DNA of 7,465 nt from contig JAFAQG010000627.1 in assembly GCA_019246575.1 (NCBI GenBank), positions 1 through 7,465 on the forward strand. The letters run 5' to 3'. The stretch comes from Acidobacteriaceae bacterium (lineage in GTDB: Bacteria; Acidobacteriota; Terriglobia; Bryobacterales; Bryobacteraceae). The notes under the pieces were generated by a model that had not been told where the DNA came from, did no database searches, and was given only the letters and a program-made list of their open reading frames with translations. Made by a program: the position numbers and the translations under genes. Shown one piece after another: positions 1 through 6,470 of the stretch; the stretch's first letter is position 1, and each line of letters opens with the position of its first letter.

Positions 1-2241
1 CCAGCGCTGTTGAGCGAAAGCGCCGTCGGGGCAATCGTCCGCGGAACAGTGGGCGATACGACGCCGGACGAGCTGTGTGCGGCTATCTGGACAGCAAGTG
101 GCGGCAATCCGCTCTATTTGACCGAACTGCTTCGGTGGATCGAAGTCGAGGACCGGCAAGGATCGAACTGCCGGCCTTCCGAACTGCTCGCCGGCGGACT
201 GAACGAGATCACACGCATCGTGACCGCTCGTCTGCGTGGATTGGATCCCGCCGCGCTGCAATTTGCGCAGACGATTGCGATCCTTGGGGATGGTTGCGAG
301 CTCCGCCACGCGGCTGCCATTGCCGGGATAACGATAACGGACGCTGCGCGGCTGGCCGCAACCATGGTTCGGCGCGAGGTCTTGGCGGCCGATAATCCGC
401 CAACGTTTATCCACCCGGTAGTGCGCGACGCAATCGAAAGATCAATGAGCAGCGACGAGCGCGACCTTACGCATCGTTCCGCGGCGTGGCTGCTCGATGC
501 CGACGGGGCGCCCGTCGAACGCATCGCCGCACACCTTCTTAACGTCCGGCCCGCCGGCGATGCTTGGGTGGTGGCGCGCCTCGCAAACGCTGCACGGATT
601 GCCGCTGCGAGCGGCGCTACGGCAGTGGCAGCCCGCTTACTGGATCGAGTGCTTGCCGAACCGCCCCCGGCCGAAGAACGGTTCAGCATTCTGCGGGAGG
701 CGGCTCGGGCGCAGGCGAGCGCGGGGCGCGAAAGGTCGTGTTCCCTGCTGCGGGAGGCGCTGGCGCTAACCGCTGAGCCGCACGAACGCGCTGAGATCTA
801 CCTCGAGATGGCCAAGGTTCACGCGACCTTGTTCCAATGGACGGAGGCGGTCGATGTCCTCGAACAGGCACTCGTGAAACTGGGCGATACTGACCAGACA
901 CTCGCTGCGCGCATGCAGGCACAACTCGTGCTGTGCGGATGGCGAGACGCCCGCTCTGCTTCGCGCGTCGCTCCTCTATTCGAGCGCCTCTCCTCGCTGC
1001 CGGCGGAGTGCACGCCGGAGCCTCTCGCCGTCGCGCAAGGTCTGGTGCTGCTGCTGGCGGGCAGGCCTGCGGGCCACGCGACGCCGATTCTGGAAAAAGC
1101 GCTTTCGGGCAGAAAAAGAGTGGACAACTGGGATACGCAGGGTGCACTGCTTTGGAGTCTGGTTGTCGCCGAACGCTTCGAACTGGTTGAAGCTGCGCTG
1201 GGTGACATGATCGCGGAGATGGAGCGGTCAGGCAGCGCACGGGGATTGACGGTTACGTACAATACTCTCGGCCTGCTTAGATTGCGTCTCGGCGCGCTTC
1301 CCGAGGCGGACTCCGCGGCTCGCATTGCGCTGCGTGTGCTTCAGGAGGGAGACTTTCGCGCGGGGCTTGCATTCGCTGCGCACATACTGGCGAATGTTGC
1401 GGTGGAGGCCGGCGAGTTGGATGAGGCGCAGGCGGTCATCAACCTGCTTCCGCAACACGGATGGCCGGCGGGTGTCGGCACCGTGCTGATCCCGGCCGCG
1501 CGCGGACGGCTGCGTCTGGCGCAGGGCCGGCCCGCGGAGGCGCTGGATGACTTCGAGACATGTGCGAGGATGTTCAGCGCCGAAGTTTGGGGCACCGAGA
1601 TGCGGGACGTGGGCTATCTGCATGCTCGGACCGGCGCGGCGCAGGCGCTGCTGCAACTGGGAGAGCGCGAGCGCGCACTCGAGGTCGCCGAAGCCGAACT
1701 GTCGGATGTCAAGGTCTTCGGAACACCGCGCGCACTCGGTATTGCCCTTCGTATTGCCGGACTCGCTCACGGCGGCAAAGCGGGATTGGAGCTTGTAGCG
1801 GAGTCGGTGGCAGTGCTTGCGAATTCTCCCGCGCTACTCGAGCGGGCGCATTCGCTGGTCGAGTGGGGGTCGGCGCTCCGCCGCAAGGGCCAACGTTCCG
1901 CAGCGCGCGAACCTCTTACGGAAGGGCTCGATCTGGCTGCACGCTGTGGCGCTCGACCGCTGGCCGCCCGCGCGCGGGAAGAACTCAAAGCAATGGGCGC
2001 TCGCCCCCGGCGCGATTGGCGAACAGGCCTCGAAGCATTGACTCCCGGCGAGCTCCGCGTTGTTCGATTAGCGGCCGAAGGTCACTCGAATCGCGACATC
2101 GCTCAACAGCTCTACGTGACGCTCAAGACCATTGAGGGCCACCTATCGCGCGCATACGACAAGCTCGGAATTTCTAACCGGGGCCAATTGTCCCGGATTC
2201 TCGAAGGCGAAAAAACGAGGGTGCGAGCCGCGAAAAAGTAG
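1..2241 (+). CDS. LuxR-family transcriptional regulator (large ATPase type), 5' end outside window
   Basis: DNA-binding regulator of the large LuxR (LAL/MalT-like) class, in which an N-terminal ATPase and a helical-repeat sensor control a C-terminal helix-turn-helix. The frame is open from base 1 and no Shine-Dalgarno precedes the TTG at base 10, so the true start and the Walker motifs lie to the left. Numbering from that TTG, residues 31-41 (GGNPLYLTELL) are the conserved segment found after the AAA ATPase core in these proteins. Residues about 130-660 are Ala/Leu/Arg-rich helical pairs of TPR character. Residues 677-733 are a typical LuxR HTH (LTPGELRVVRLAAEG, NRDIAQQL, TLKTIEGHLSRAYDKLGI). 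The ligand and target genes cannot be read from the sequence. It ends in TAG, 147 bases before the next gene on the same strand. The class is confident; its role is unknown. Confidence 0.9.
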   Translation, partial: PALLSESAVGAIVRGTVGDTTPDELCAAIWTASGGNPLYLTELLRWIEVEDRQGSNCRPSELLAGGLNEITRIVTARLRGLDPAALQFAQTIAILGDGCELRHAAAIAGITITDAARLAATMVRREVLAADNPPTFIHPVVRDAIERSMSSDERDLTHRSAAWLLDADGAPVERIAAHLLNVRPAGDAWVVARLANAARIAAASGATAVAARLLDRVLAEPPPAEERFSILREAARAQASAGRERSCSLLREALALTAEPHERAEIYLEMAKVHATLFQWTEAVDVLEQALVKLGDTDQTLAARMQAQLVLCGWRDARSASRVAPLFERLSSLPAECTPEPLAVAQGLVLLLAGRPAGHATPILEKALSGRKRVDNWDTQGALLWSLVVAERFELVEAALGDMIAEMERSGSARGLTVTYNTLGLLRLRLGALPEADSAARIALRVLQEGDFRAGLAFAAHILANVAVEAGELDEAQAVINLLPQHGWPAGVGTVLIPAARGRLRLAQGRPAEALDDFETCARMFSAEVWGTEMRDVGYLHARTGAAQALLQLGERERALEVAEAELSDVKVFGTPRALGIALRIAGLAHGGKAGLELVAESVAVLANSPALLERAHSLVEWGSALRRKGQRSAAREPLTEGLDLAARCGARPLAARAREELKAMGARPRRDWRTGLEALTPGELRVVRLAAEGHSNRDIAQQLYVTLKTIEGHLSRAYDKLGISNRGQLSRILEGEKTRVRAAKK

Positions 2242-2268
2242 GGTGCTGCCCCTCTATCGAAGCGCCGT

Positions 2269-2280
2269 TCGCACGTGCGA
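2269..2280. promoter_or_regulatory. 12-bp perfect palindrome in spacer after the LuxR gene
   Basis: TCGCACGTGCGA reads identically on both strands. It lies in the 147-base spacer between the LuxR gene and the lectin-like gene, about 108 bases before the latter's ATG. A dyad of this size could be an operator for a dimeric HTH regulator, possibly the adjacent LuxR protein, but there is no direct evidence. No convincing sigma-70 promoter boxes are visible in the rest of the spacer, and no T-tract follows, so it is not a standard terminator. Confidence 0.3.
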
Positions 2281-2388
2281 TCTTCCATTCTGGATGTTCG
2301 TTATGACAGGACGCGAGGCTTTCGATTGCGGGCTGAATTTCGGACAAACAAATCCAGAGACGCGACTGAAGAAAGACAAAAGGACAAT

Positions 2389-3606
2389 ATGAATTTAAAA
2401 TACATAATCGGGGAAAGCGCACCGGGCGGAAGGCTGTTGTACAAGCTCAGACCTCTTGTTCTGGTTCTGACGCTCGCTTTCGCGGCGACCCGAGCGAAGG
2501 CGCAAGGGTGGCCTGTGACAGGGCAGCCAATTGGAGTTGTCTCCCCTGATACCGACAAACTGGACATCTTTTTTGCGGGCCCGAACCATGAAATCTGGTC
2601 AGCCAGTTGGCAGCCGTTCGGCCATTGGCAAGGTTGGAACCTGTTGAATCCGTCTGGGCTGGGTCCACTATTCGGTTACGTTACTGCCGTCTCGCCCGAA
2701 CCCGATATGATCTGTGTTCTTGGCGTGGACAGCGGTCAACCTTTCGCCATGTTTAGCTCGGATGCAGGCCTTTCTTGGTTCCCCAGGGAGCTGGTTGGCT
2801 CCAATTTTCCGAATACGGCCTGGGATGAGCCCGGAAATAATGCTTACATAAGCGCGGTTTCACGCAGTCCCGGCAAGCTCGACATCTTTGCTGCCGGAGA
2901 TGATAATCAGGTCTACACCGCTGCGTGGGATTCCAGCGGCTGGCACGGCTGGTGGCCATTGCCCGGAATATCCGTGCCACAGGGTGCTCGACTGGCCGCC
3001 GCCTCACCCACGACCGATACGCTTGTGATTTGCGCTAGTGATACCAACGGGTACCTGTTTGCATCAAGGTGGAGCCCGAGCAGTGGCGGATGGTCTGGGT
3101 GGCAGCACATACCCGGTGTGCAAGCCTCCGGTCCAGTGTCCGCAATATCGCGGGCTCCCTCGCAACTCGAACTGTTCGTGACCGATGTCAATGGAAAGAT
3201 CCAAACGACAACCTTGACCAATGTCAATGGACAAATCCAAATCCCCACCAAAGGATGGCAGTCAATCGGTGTAGCAAGGCGCGGCGCTATCGTCACCGGT
3301 GTCTCGCGCAGCCCGTGGGTTCTGGACATATTTGTGGCGGCCTTCGATGATGGTCAGGTCTGGACTAATTCCTCGTTCTCTCTTACTTTCTCTGCTTCCT
3401 CCACTGTTTCCTCGTGGACTGGTTGGCGGCCCATACCCGGTTTTGAAACACCGCCGGGTAGTGCTGTTAGCGTCGTCTCGCGCAGTCACAATAACCTGGA
3501 TGCCTACGTTGGTGGCAAGGATGGGAACGTCTGGACCGCTGCCTGGGCGCCGGACGGCACCGATTGGCATGTGTTCCAAGTCGCACCGCCAAATAGCAAT
3601 CCATAG
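2389..3606 (+). CDS. Secreted seven-repeat beta-propeller, PLL-like (DUF346-type) lectin family
   Basis: Predicted exported 405-residue protein, probably a carbohydrate-binding propeller lectin. I chose the ATG at 2389: AAAAGGA lies just upstream, and the protein then begins with a Sec signal peptide (basic residues K18 and R21, hydrophobic core about 22-33, likely cleavage after AKA at residue 38). The in-frame GTG at 2275 would bury that signal. The mature part has seven repeats of 41-58 residues with the pattern (V/I/A)S(R/P)xPxxLDIFxxGxDGxVWxxxW...WxxWxxIPG, starting near residues 49, 99, 156, 203, 251, 303 and 360. This pattern matches the DUF346/PLL-like lectins, in which seven copies make one propeller that binds sugars such as fucose. 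Repeats 3, 6 and 7 are closest to consensus, while 2 and 5 have lost the internal Trp. Sugar specificity cannot be inferred. The protein lacks enzyme motifs. Confidence 0.75.
   Translation: MNLKYIIGESAPGGRLLYKLRPLVLVLTLAFAATRAKAQGWPVTGQPIGVVSPDTDKLDIFFAGPNHEIWSASWQPFGHWQGWNLLNPSGLGPLFGYVTAVSPEPDMICVLGVDSGQPFAMFSSDAGLSWFPRELVGSNFPNTAWDEPGNNAYISAVSRSPGKLDIFAAGDDNQVYTAAWDSSGWHGWWPLPGISVPQGARLAAASPTTDTLVICASDTNGYLFASRWSPSSGGWSGWQHIPGVQASGPVSAISRAPSQLELFVTDVNGKIQTTTLTNVNGQIQIPTKGWQSIGVARRGAIVTGVSRSPWVLDIFVAAFDDGQVWTNSSFSLTFSASSTVSSWTGWRPIPGFETPPGSAVSVVSRSHNNLDAYVGGKDGNVWTAAWAPDGTDWHVFQVAPPNSNP
2533..3591 (+). repeat. Seven tandem propeller-blade repeats (protein level)
   Basis: The seven blade motifs start at residues about 49, 99, 156, 203, 251, 303 and 360 of the lectin-like protein, spaced 50, 56, 48, 48, 52 and 58 residues apart. 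Each begins with a (V/I/A)S(R/P) turn followed by LDIF-like and VWTAAW-like strands. The repeats are diverged at DNA level, which points to an old duplication history rather than recent slippage. The count of seven equals one complete propeller. Confidence 0.75.
3180..3241 (+). repeat. 36-bp-period imperfect tandem duplication inside blade 5
   Basis: The segment starting at 3180 (GACCGATGTCAATGG) recurs 36 bases later at 3216 (GACCAATGTCAATGG). About 23 of the first 26 positions agree, and the similarity then fades. The period is twelve codons, so the frame is kept; the two copies encode TDVNGKIQ and TNVNGQIQ. It appears younger than the blade repeats because the DNA itself still matches. Confidence 0.75.
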
Positions 3607-3663
3607 CCTTCAGGCAACATCGGTGTAACACTGAAGCCTGTGTAAATGCCAGGCTCGCTACTA

Positions 3664-3677
3664 CCGCAGTCATGCGG
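3664..3677 (+). other. Small GC-rich hairpin in spacer
   Basis: CCGCA-GTCA-TGCGG forms a perfect 5-bp stem with a 4-base loop between the lectin-like gene and the Tat-protein gene. No T-tract follows, so it is not a classic terminator. It may be part of a structured leader together with the larger inverted repeat just downstream. Confidence 0.3.
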
Positions 3678-3698
3678 CGACGTGCCCTTGACGTATGT

Positions 3699-3739
3699 GG
3701 CCGACGATTAAGCGTATTTGGGATTCGCGATCGTCGGCC
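3699..3739. promoter_or_regulatory. Perfect 10-bp inverted repeat upstream of Tat-exported protein
   Basis: GGCCGACGAT (3699-3708) and ATCGTCGGCC (3730-3739) are exact reverse complements separated by 21 bases. The right arm ends 55 bases before the TTG start of the Tat protein. It could be a transcription-factor operator with arms about three helical turns apart (centre to centre), a stable mRNA stem in the leader, or the remains of a terminator for the lectin-like gene. The absence of a downstream T-run argues against an intrinsic terminator. Confidence 0.45.
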
Positions 3740-3744
3740 CAAAG

Positions 3745-3798
3745 ATGAACAAAGTTAATTCTGTCTTGATTGAAGAAAGAGAAAGGAGACCATTTTGA
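3745..3798 (+). CDS. Possible 17-residue leader ORF overlapping the Tat-protein start
   Basis: ATG at 3745 opens a 17-codon frame (MNKVNSVLIEERERRPF) whose TGA stop overlaps the TTG start of the next gene in the string TTGA. Such an overlap could couple translation. However, no good Shine-Dalgarno precedes the ATG, and the last codons double as the Shine-Dalgarno region of the downstream gene. A chance ORF is about as likely as a real leader peptide. Confidence 0.2.
   Translation: MNKVNSVLIEERERRPF
3784..3788 (+). promoter_or_regulatory. Ribosome binding site fixing a TTG start
   Basis: AGGAG, within GAAAGGAGACC, ends six bases before TTG at 3795. The downstream protein has no internal methionine, and the frame is closed by stops a few codons upstream, so this site decides the start. 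Confidence 0.75.
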
Positions 3799-4316
3799 AA
3801 AATTCATTAGCGGGTTATGCGTCGATTGCCGAGGCACTCAACCGGCGTCGACTACTCAACAAAGCCGGCGCGGTTCTGGGAGCCGGCGCTGCGCTCACGA
3901 CCTTACCCGAATCCGCGCGCGCGGACGGCAGCGAGTCGGATACCATCGTCGGATTGTGGGCGGGTATCGTCTCGGCGCCTGGAAACCCTTTTCCTGCCTT
4001 CCGCGTGTGGGACCTATGGGGACCCGAAATCTGGATATCGAACGGACAGACGGATCTCACGTACACTGCGTTGGAAAGTTCGTTATTGGGCACATGGAAG
4101 CAAGTGGGGCGTGCCGCTTACCGAGCTGTCGCGCGGTTCTGGACCTATTCCTCATCTGCCGTTCCCTCGGGGTTTGTCACTGTTGAGGCGATATTCACGT
4201 TGAGTGCGGACGGGAAGAAGTACCAAGGCGTGGGGCCGCTGCATTTCTTCGACATAAACAGTAATTCGCTGGGGCCGCCGGTAACTGCCTACGACGACGG
4301 CGTACGGATTGCGTAG
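3795..4316 (+). CDS. Tat-exported small protein of unknown function, lipocalin-like beta-barrel candidate
   Basis: A 173-residue protein starting at TTG with a strong AGGAG site. The N-terminus carries a twin-arginine signal: NRRRLLNK at residues 16-23, a hydrophobic stretch about 24-37 (AGAVLGAGAALTTL), and a likely cleavage after ARA at residue 43. It should therefore be exported already folded. The mature domain, about 130 residues, is rich in aromatic and beta-strand segments, with GLW (53-55), a GTWKQVGRAAYRA segment (99-111) and an FTLSADGKKYQG hairpin (134-145). This layout resembles small bacterial lipocalin-like barrels, in which a GxW strand is followed by a GTWxxxG...Y strand, but the match is from pattern memory only. 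No catalytic residues are recognised. It lies 188 bases after the lectin-like gene on the same strand and could share its transcript, although inverted repeats lie between them. It is convergent with the lactonase-fold gene. Confidence 0.75.
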   Translation: MKNSLAGYASIAEALNRRRLLNKAGAVLGAGAALTTLPESARADGSESDTIVGLWAGIVSAPGNPFPAFRVWDLWGPEIWISNGQTDLTYTALESSLLGTWKQVGRAAYRAVARFWTYSSSAVPSGFVTVEAIFTLSADGKKYQGVGPLHFFDINSNSLGPPVTAYDDGVRIA

Positions 4317-4426
4317 CTTCCAACAAATTAACTTAAGCGAAGTTTCACGGAGGAAGTTTATATCACGATACGTGCCTTGCAGCAGCGATTGACCGACGCC
4401 CGCCGGACCGGTGACGGCGCTACTGT

Positions 4427-5551
4427 TCAAAATGCAGCGATTCCGTTGAAACCGGCGTTTGCCAAGACTCCTCCGATCGAGCCTAAATTCGAAAGGCTGC
4501 CGTCCATGTTTATGGCGAAAATCCCGATCGCACCGATCCCGTCATTCAGGCTGTATAGGAACTTGCCATCAGAGCTGATTGCCATATCGAGATTCACGGT
4601 ACCGTTCGGATTGGTTGCTTGAACCGCATTAGGCAAGGGTGTGAGCGTTCCACCGCTGATCGCGAAACCTGAGATGGTAGAACTGCCGGCGTTGTTTGTG
4701 TAAACGAAGCGGCCATCAGGAGTTACGGCGTTCCAGCAGGTTGCGGCTCCTAAGGTTGGAATCCCACTGGTGATTGAAAACAGCGTCCCGTCCTCCTGCA
4801 CGGCAAAGGACGAAATGGTGGAGCCGTTCGACGCGCCGACGGGCCCCGTTTCGACCACGAGAGCTGCTCCGTTGGGCTCAAACGCCATCGCGAACGTGCC
4901 AGGACTTGGGTCTGAATTGACCACGATTTGCGATAGCGTTCCCTCCTGCCGCACCTTGAACACGTCAATGTTGTTGGTCAGTCGTTCGGTAACGACGAGA
5001 AATCTTCCGTCAGGGCTGAACGACAGCGAGGATGCGCCACTCGTGTTGGTGCTGAGGAAGCGAACAGAATGGGCAATCGGTGTCAACCTGCCATCTTCAT
5101 GCAATCGGAACCCTTGCAGACCGCTACTTCCACCCGTATTGAGCACGTACAAAAGATTTCCCTGCTGGGTTATCGCATTCGGTTCACTGCCGCCGCTGGG
5201 GACGACGTCAACGAGCGAAAGCCTCGAACGGGTAACCCGAAAGACTGAGATAGTACCGCTGCCGGCATTCACTGCAAACAGGAACGAATGATCTTGGCTT
5301 AGAACTAGAGATCCCTGAGACTCCAAAGGATCAACGAGACCGCCGCTTCCTCTACCGCCCGTTTCGAAGCTGGGACCCTGCCGCAGGAGGCCATTAGCAG
5401 CTCGGCTGTAGGTAAGGATCTCATTGTTATTCACGGCATTAGTCATGACGAATACCGCTCCCGTATCGTCGGAATCCGTGTCTTTAGGTAACGCGGCGCT
5501 CGCAACGGTAAGAGCGACAACGACGCCAACTGAAGTGAAGGTGTGGTTCAT
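4427..5551 (-). CDS. Secreted seven-bladed lactonase-fold (6-phosphogluconolactonase-like) beta-propeller protein
   Basis: A 374-residue exported propeller of the lactonase/YVTN-like superfamily. I placed the start at the ATG at 5551, because the protein then begins with a signal peptide (core VGVVVALTVASAA at 8-20, cleavage likely near ASA). The frame extends to 5716, but those extra residues have no signal character and overlap the candidate promoter. Seven blades are visible, each with an aromatic-rich outer strand and an (I)SxF(x)V/I strand followed by GxL: near residues 32, 90, 133, 184, 229, 282 and 331. The SPDGRFLVV, TPDGRFVYTNN and SSDGKFLYSLND motifs are characteristic, and the end, GFNGIAAF, matches family C-termini. 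Cytoplasmic relatives hydrolyse 6-phosphogluconolactone. Exported copies such as this have no established substrate, so the enzymatic name should be taken as a fold label only. It is transcribed toward the Tat-protein gene and lies downstream of the sigma operon. Confidence 0.85.
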   Translation of the reverse strand: MNHTFTSVGVVVALTVASAALPKDTDSDDTGAVFVMTNAVNNNEILTYSRAANGLLRQGPSFETGGRGSGGLVDPLESQGSLVLSQDHSFLFAVNAGSGTISVFRVTRSRLSLVDVVPSGGSEPNAITQQGNLLYVLNTGGSSGLQGFRLHEDGRLTPIAHSVRFLSTNTSGASSLSFSPDGRFLVVTERLTNNIDVFKVRQEGTLSQIVVNSDPSPGTFAMAFEPNGAALVVETGPVGASNGSTISSFAVQEDGTLFSITSGIPTLGAATCWNAVTPDGRFVYTNNAGSSTISGFAISGGTLTPLPNAVQATNPNGTVNLDMAISSDGKFLYSLNDGIGAIGIFAINMDGSLSNLGSIGGVLANAGFNGIAAF

Positions 5552-5626
5552 TTCGTTTCTCTCGTTATGAAAGTAGGGCGCGACAGATGCAGTTCTGGAC
5601 CGATCCGTACATCGCTCAAAGGCGGG

Positions 5627-5652
5627 TTCGGATGAACCTGAGAAAAAGTTAT
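5627..5652 (-). promoter_or_regulatory. Candidate ECF-type promoter for the lactonase-fold gene
   Basis: On the minus strand, ATAACT (5652-5647) is followed by exactly 16 bases and CGAA (5630-5627). The perfect match upstream of the sigma factor is GTAACC-N16-CGAA, so the TAAC core, the spacer length and the -10 element agree while the two outer -35 bases differ. The CGAA lies about 75 bases before the ATG at 5551. It is correctly oriented and lies in the spacer after the anti-sigma gene. Confidence 0.45.
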
Positions 5653-5720
5653 GGTGGAAGCTTAAAGAAAAAAATTTACGAACGAGAAAGCCGGAAGCCG
5701 GTTCTTCAGGCCGCACTCGG

Positions 5721-6470
5721 TTACAGAGCGCCAGCGACGGCGCCTACGATAGCTCCGAGCACGATGACGCTCAAATGCCAAACAATGATGTGAGCTGAAT
5801 TCTGAATCGGGCAGTGAAGTGCGAGGACGGCTACACCTGCGAGTCCGGCGAAAGACCCTACAGTTGCACTGGCCGTCAGTGGTGATGCAAAAAAACCTCT
5901 TCTCAAAGCGAACCAGGACAACGCGCCGCTGACAAGCGCACAAAGGCACCCCAACCGCAGGCATGGTATGCCGAGAGGGACAAATGCGTGCAGGTCAAAG
6001 TTGTGAAAGAGCACGGAAACGAGCAGAGCCAAGGAAAAAATTGCAGCAACGATTGTCCATCGCGGACTTATTCTGTGCTTCGATCCCGGAATCATCTCTT
6101 GGACGATTGTAATGGACAAACACGCCGCACACACCAACATTAGTGCGTAATATGCGAATTTCTGCTGCGCGTTGAGCACGTGGAATCCGTTATAGCCCAC
6201 GGGAATGGCTGTAATCAGCGTGAAGGCCGTGAAGAGAACGACCAAACTCCAGGCCAATTTCCGATCAGATGGCAAAGGGCGGACCGGCGCTAAGGACATT
6301 GTGATCAGCGCCTGTAGTCGGTTCATCTGCTCCTTATCGAGATGAGCTTCCGGCGGGGTGAGTGCCTTTATCATGGCCCGGCACGCTGAGCAGGACGCCA
6401 GGTGGTGCTCGGCGGATTTTGTAAGAGGCCGCGCTTCGGAAAGAAGCTCTCTTATCTCGTTACAATTCAT
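5721..6470 (-). CDS. Membrane anti-sigma factor, NrsF/DUF1109-like, with N-terminal zinc-finger motif
   Basis: Predicted inner-membrane anti-sigma factor of 249 residues that would hold the adjacent ECF sigma factor inactive. Residues 1-35 contain a ZAS-type motif (C3, then H23-x3-C27-x2-C30). Six transmembrane segments follow, at about 72-92, 104-124, 138-157, 168-190, 198-219 and 228-247. Conserved NrsF/DUF1109 signatures are GIPCLRLG (167-174), LHCPIQN (218-224), H227 and WH (231-232). From memory, Caulobacter NrsF needs two cysteines (C131 and C181) to respond to chromate and cadmium; C170 and C220 here have the same spacing. Its ATG overlaps the sigma stop (ATGA), and GAAGG lies too close to act as a normal binding site, so translational coupling is likely. 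The TAA stop at 5721 lies 169 bases before the lactonase-fold gene. Confidence 0.85.
   Translation of the reverse strand: MNCNEIRELLSEARPLTKSAEHHLASCSACRAMIKALTPPEAHLDKEQMNRLQALITMSLAPVRPLPSDRKLAWSLVVLFTAFTLITAIPVGYNGFHVLNAQQKFAYYALMLVCAACLSITIVQEMIPGSKHRISPRWTIVAAIFSLALLVSVLFHNFDLHAFVPLGIPCLRLGCLCALVSGALSWFALRRGFFASPLTASATVGSFAGLAGVAVLALHCPIQNSAHIIVWHLSVIVLGAIVGAVAGAL

Noticed and set aside
683..1240. Long minus-strand open frame inside the LuxR gene (also others at 114-689, 819-1325 and 1228-1770).
   Set aside because: Shadow of a GC-rich gene; compositions are Arg/Ser/Pro-rich with no recognisable family, and the plus-strand frame has clear domains.
4401..4419. CGCCG/CGGCG hairpin between the convergent genes.
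   Set aside because: Short stem, nine-base loop and no T-tract on either strand.
4770..5291. 173-residue plus-strand frame antisense to the lactonase-fold gene.
   Set aside because: It has no Shine-Dalgarno or recognisable motif, and the minus-strand frame shows seven propeller blades throughout.
4427..5551. Idea that the lactonase-fold protein degrades acyl-homoserine lactones as a quorum-quenching partner of the LuxR regulator.
   Set aside because: The LuxR protein is of the large ATPase type, not an AHL-binding type, and the propeller family is unrelated to known AHL lactonases.
5668..5701. Possible intrinsic terminator after the anti-sigma gene: CCGG-loop-CCGG followed by a seven-T run on the minus strand.
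   Set aside because: The stem is only four base pairs and the T-run begins about 16 bases after it, too far for a standard terminator.
5719..5724. GTAACC on the minus strand at the anti-sigma stop codon, resembling the -35 element.
   Set aside because: Sixteen bases further on the sequence is ACCG rather than CGAA, and most of the motif is the stop codon context.
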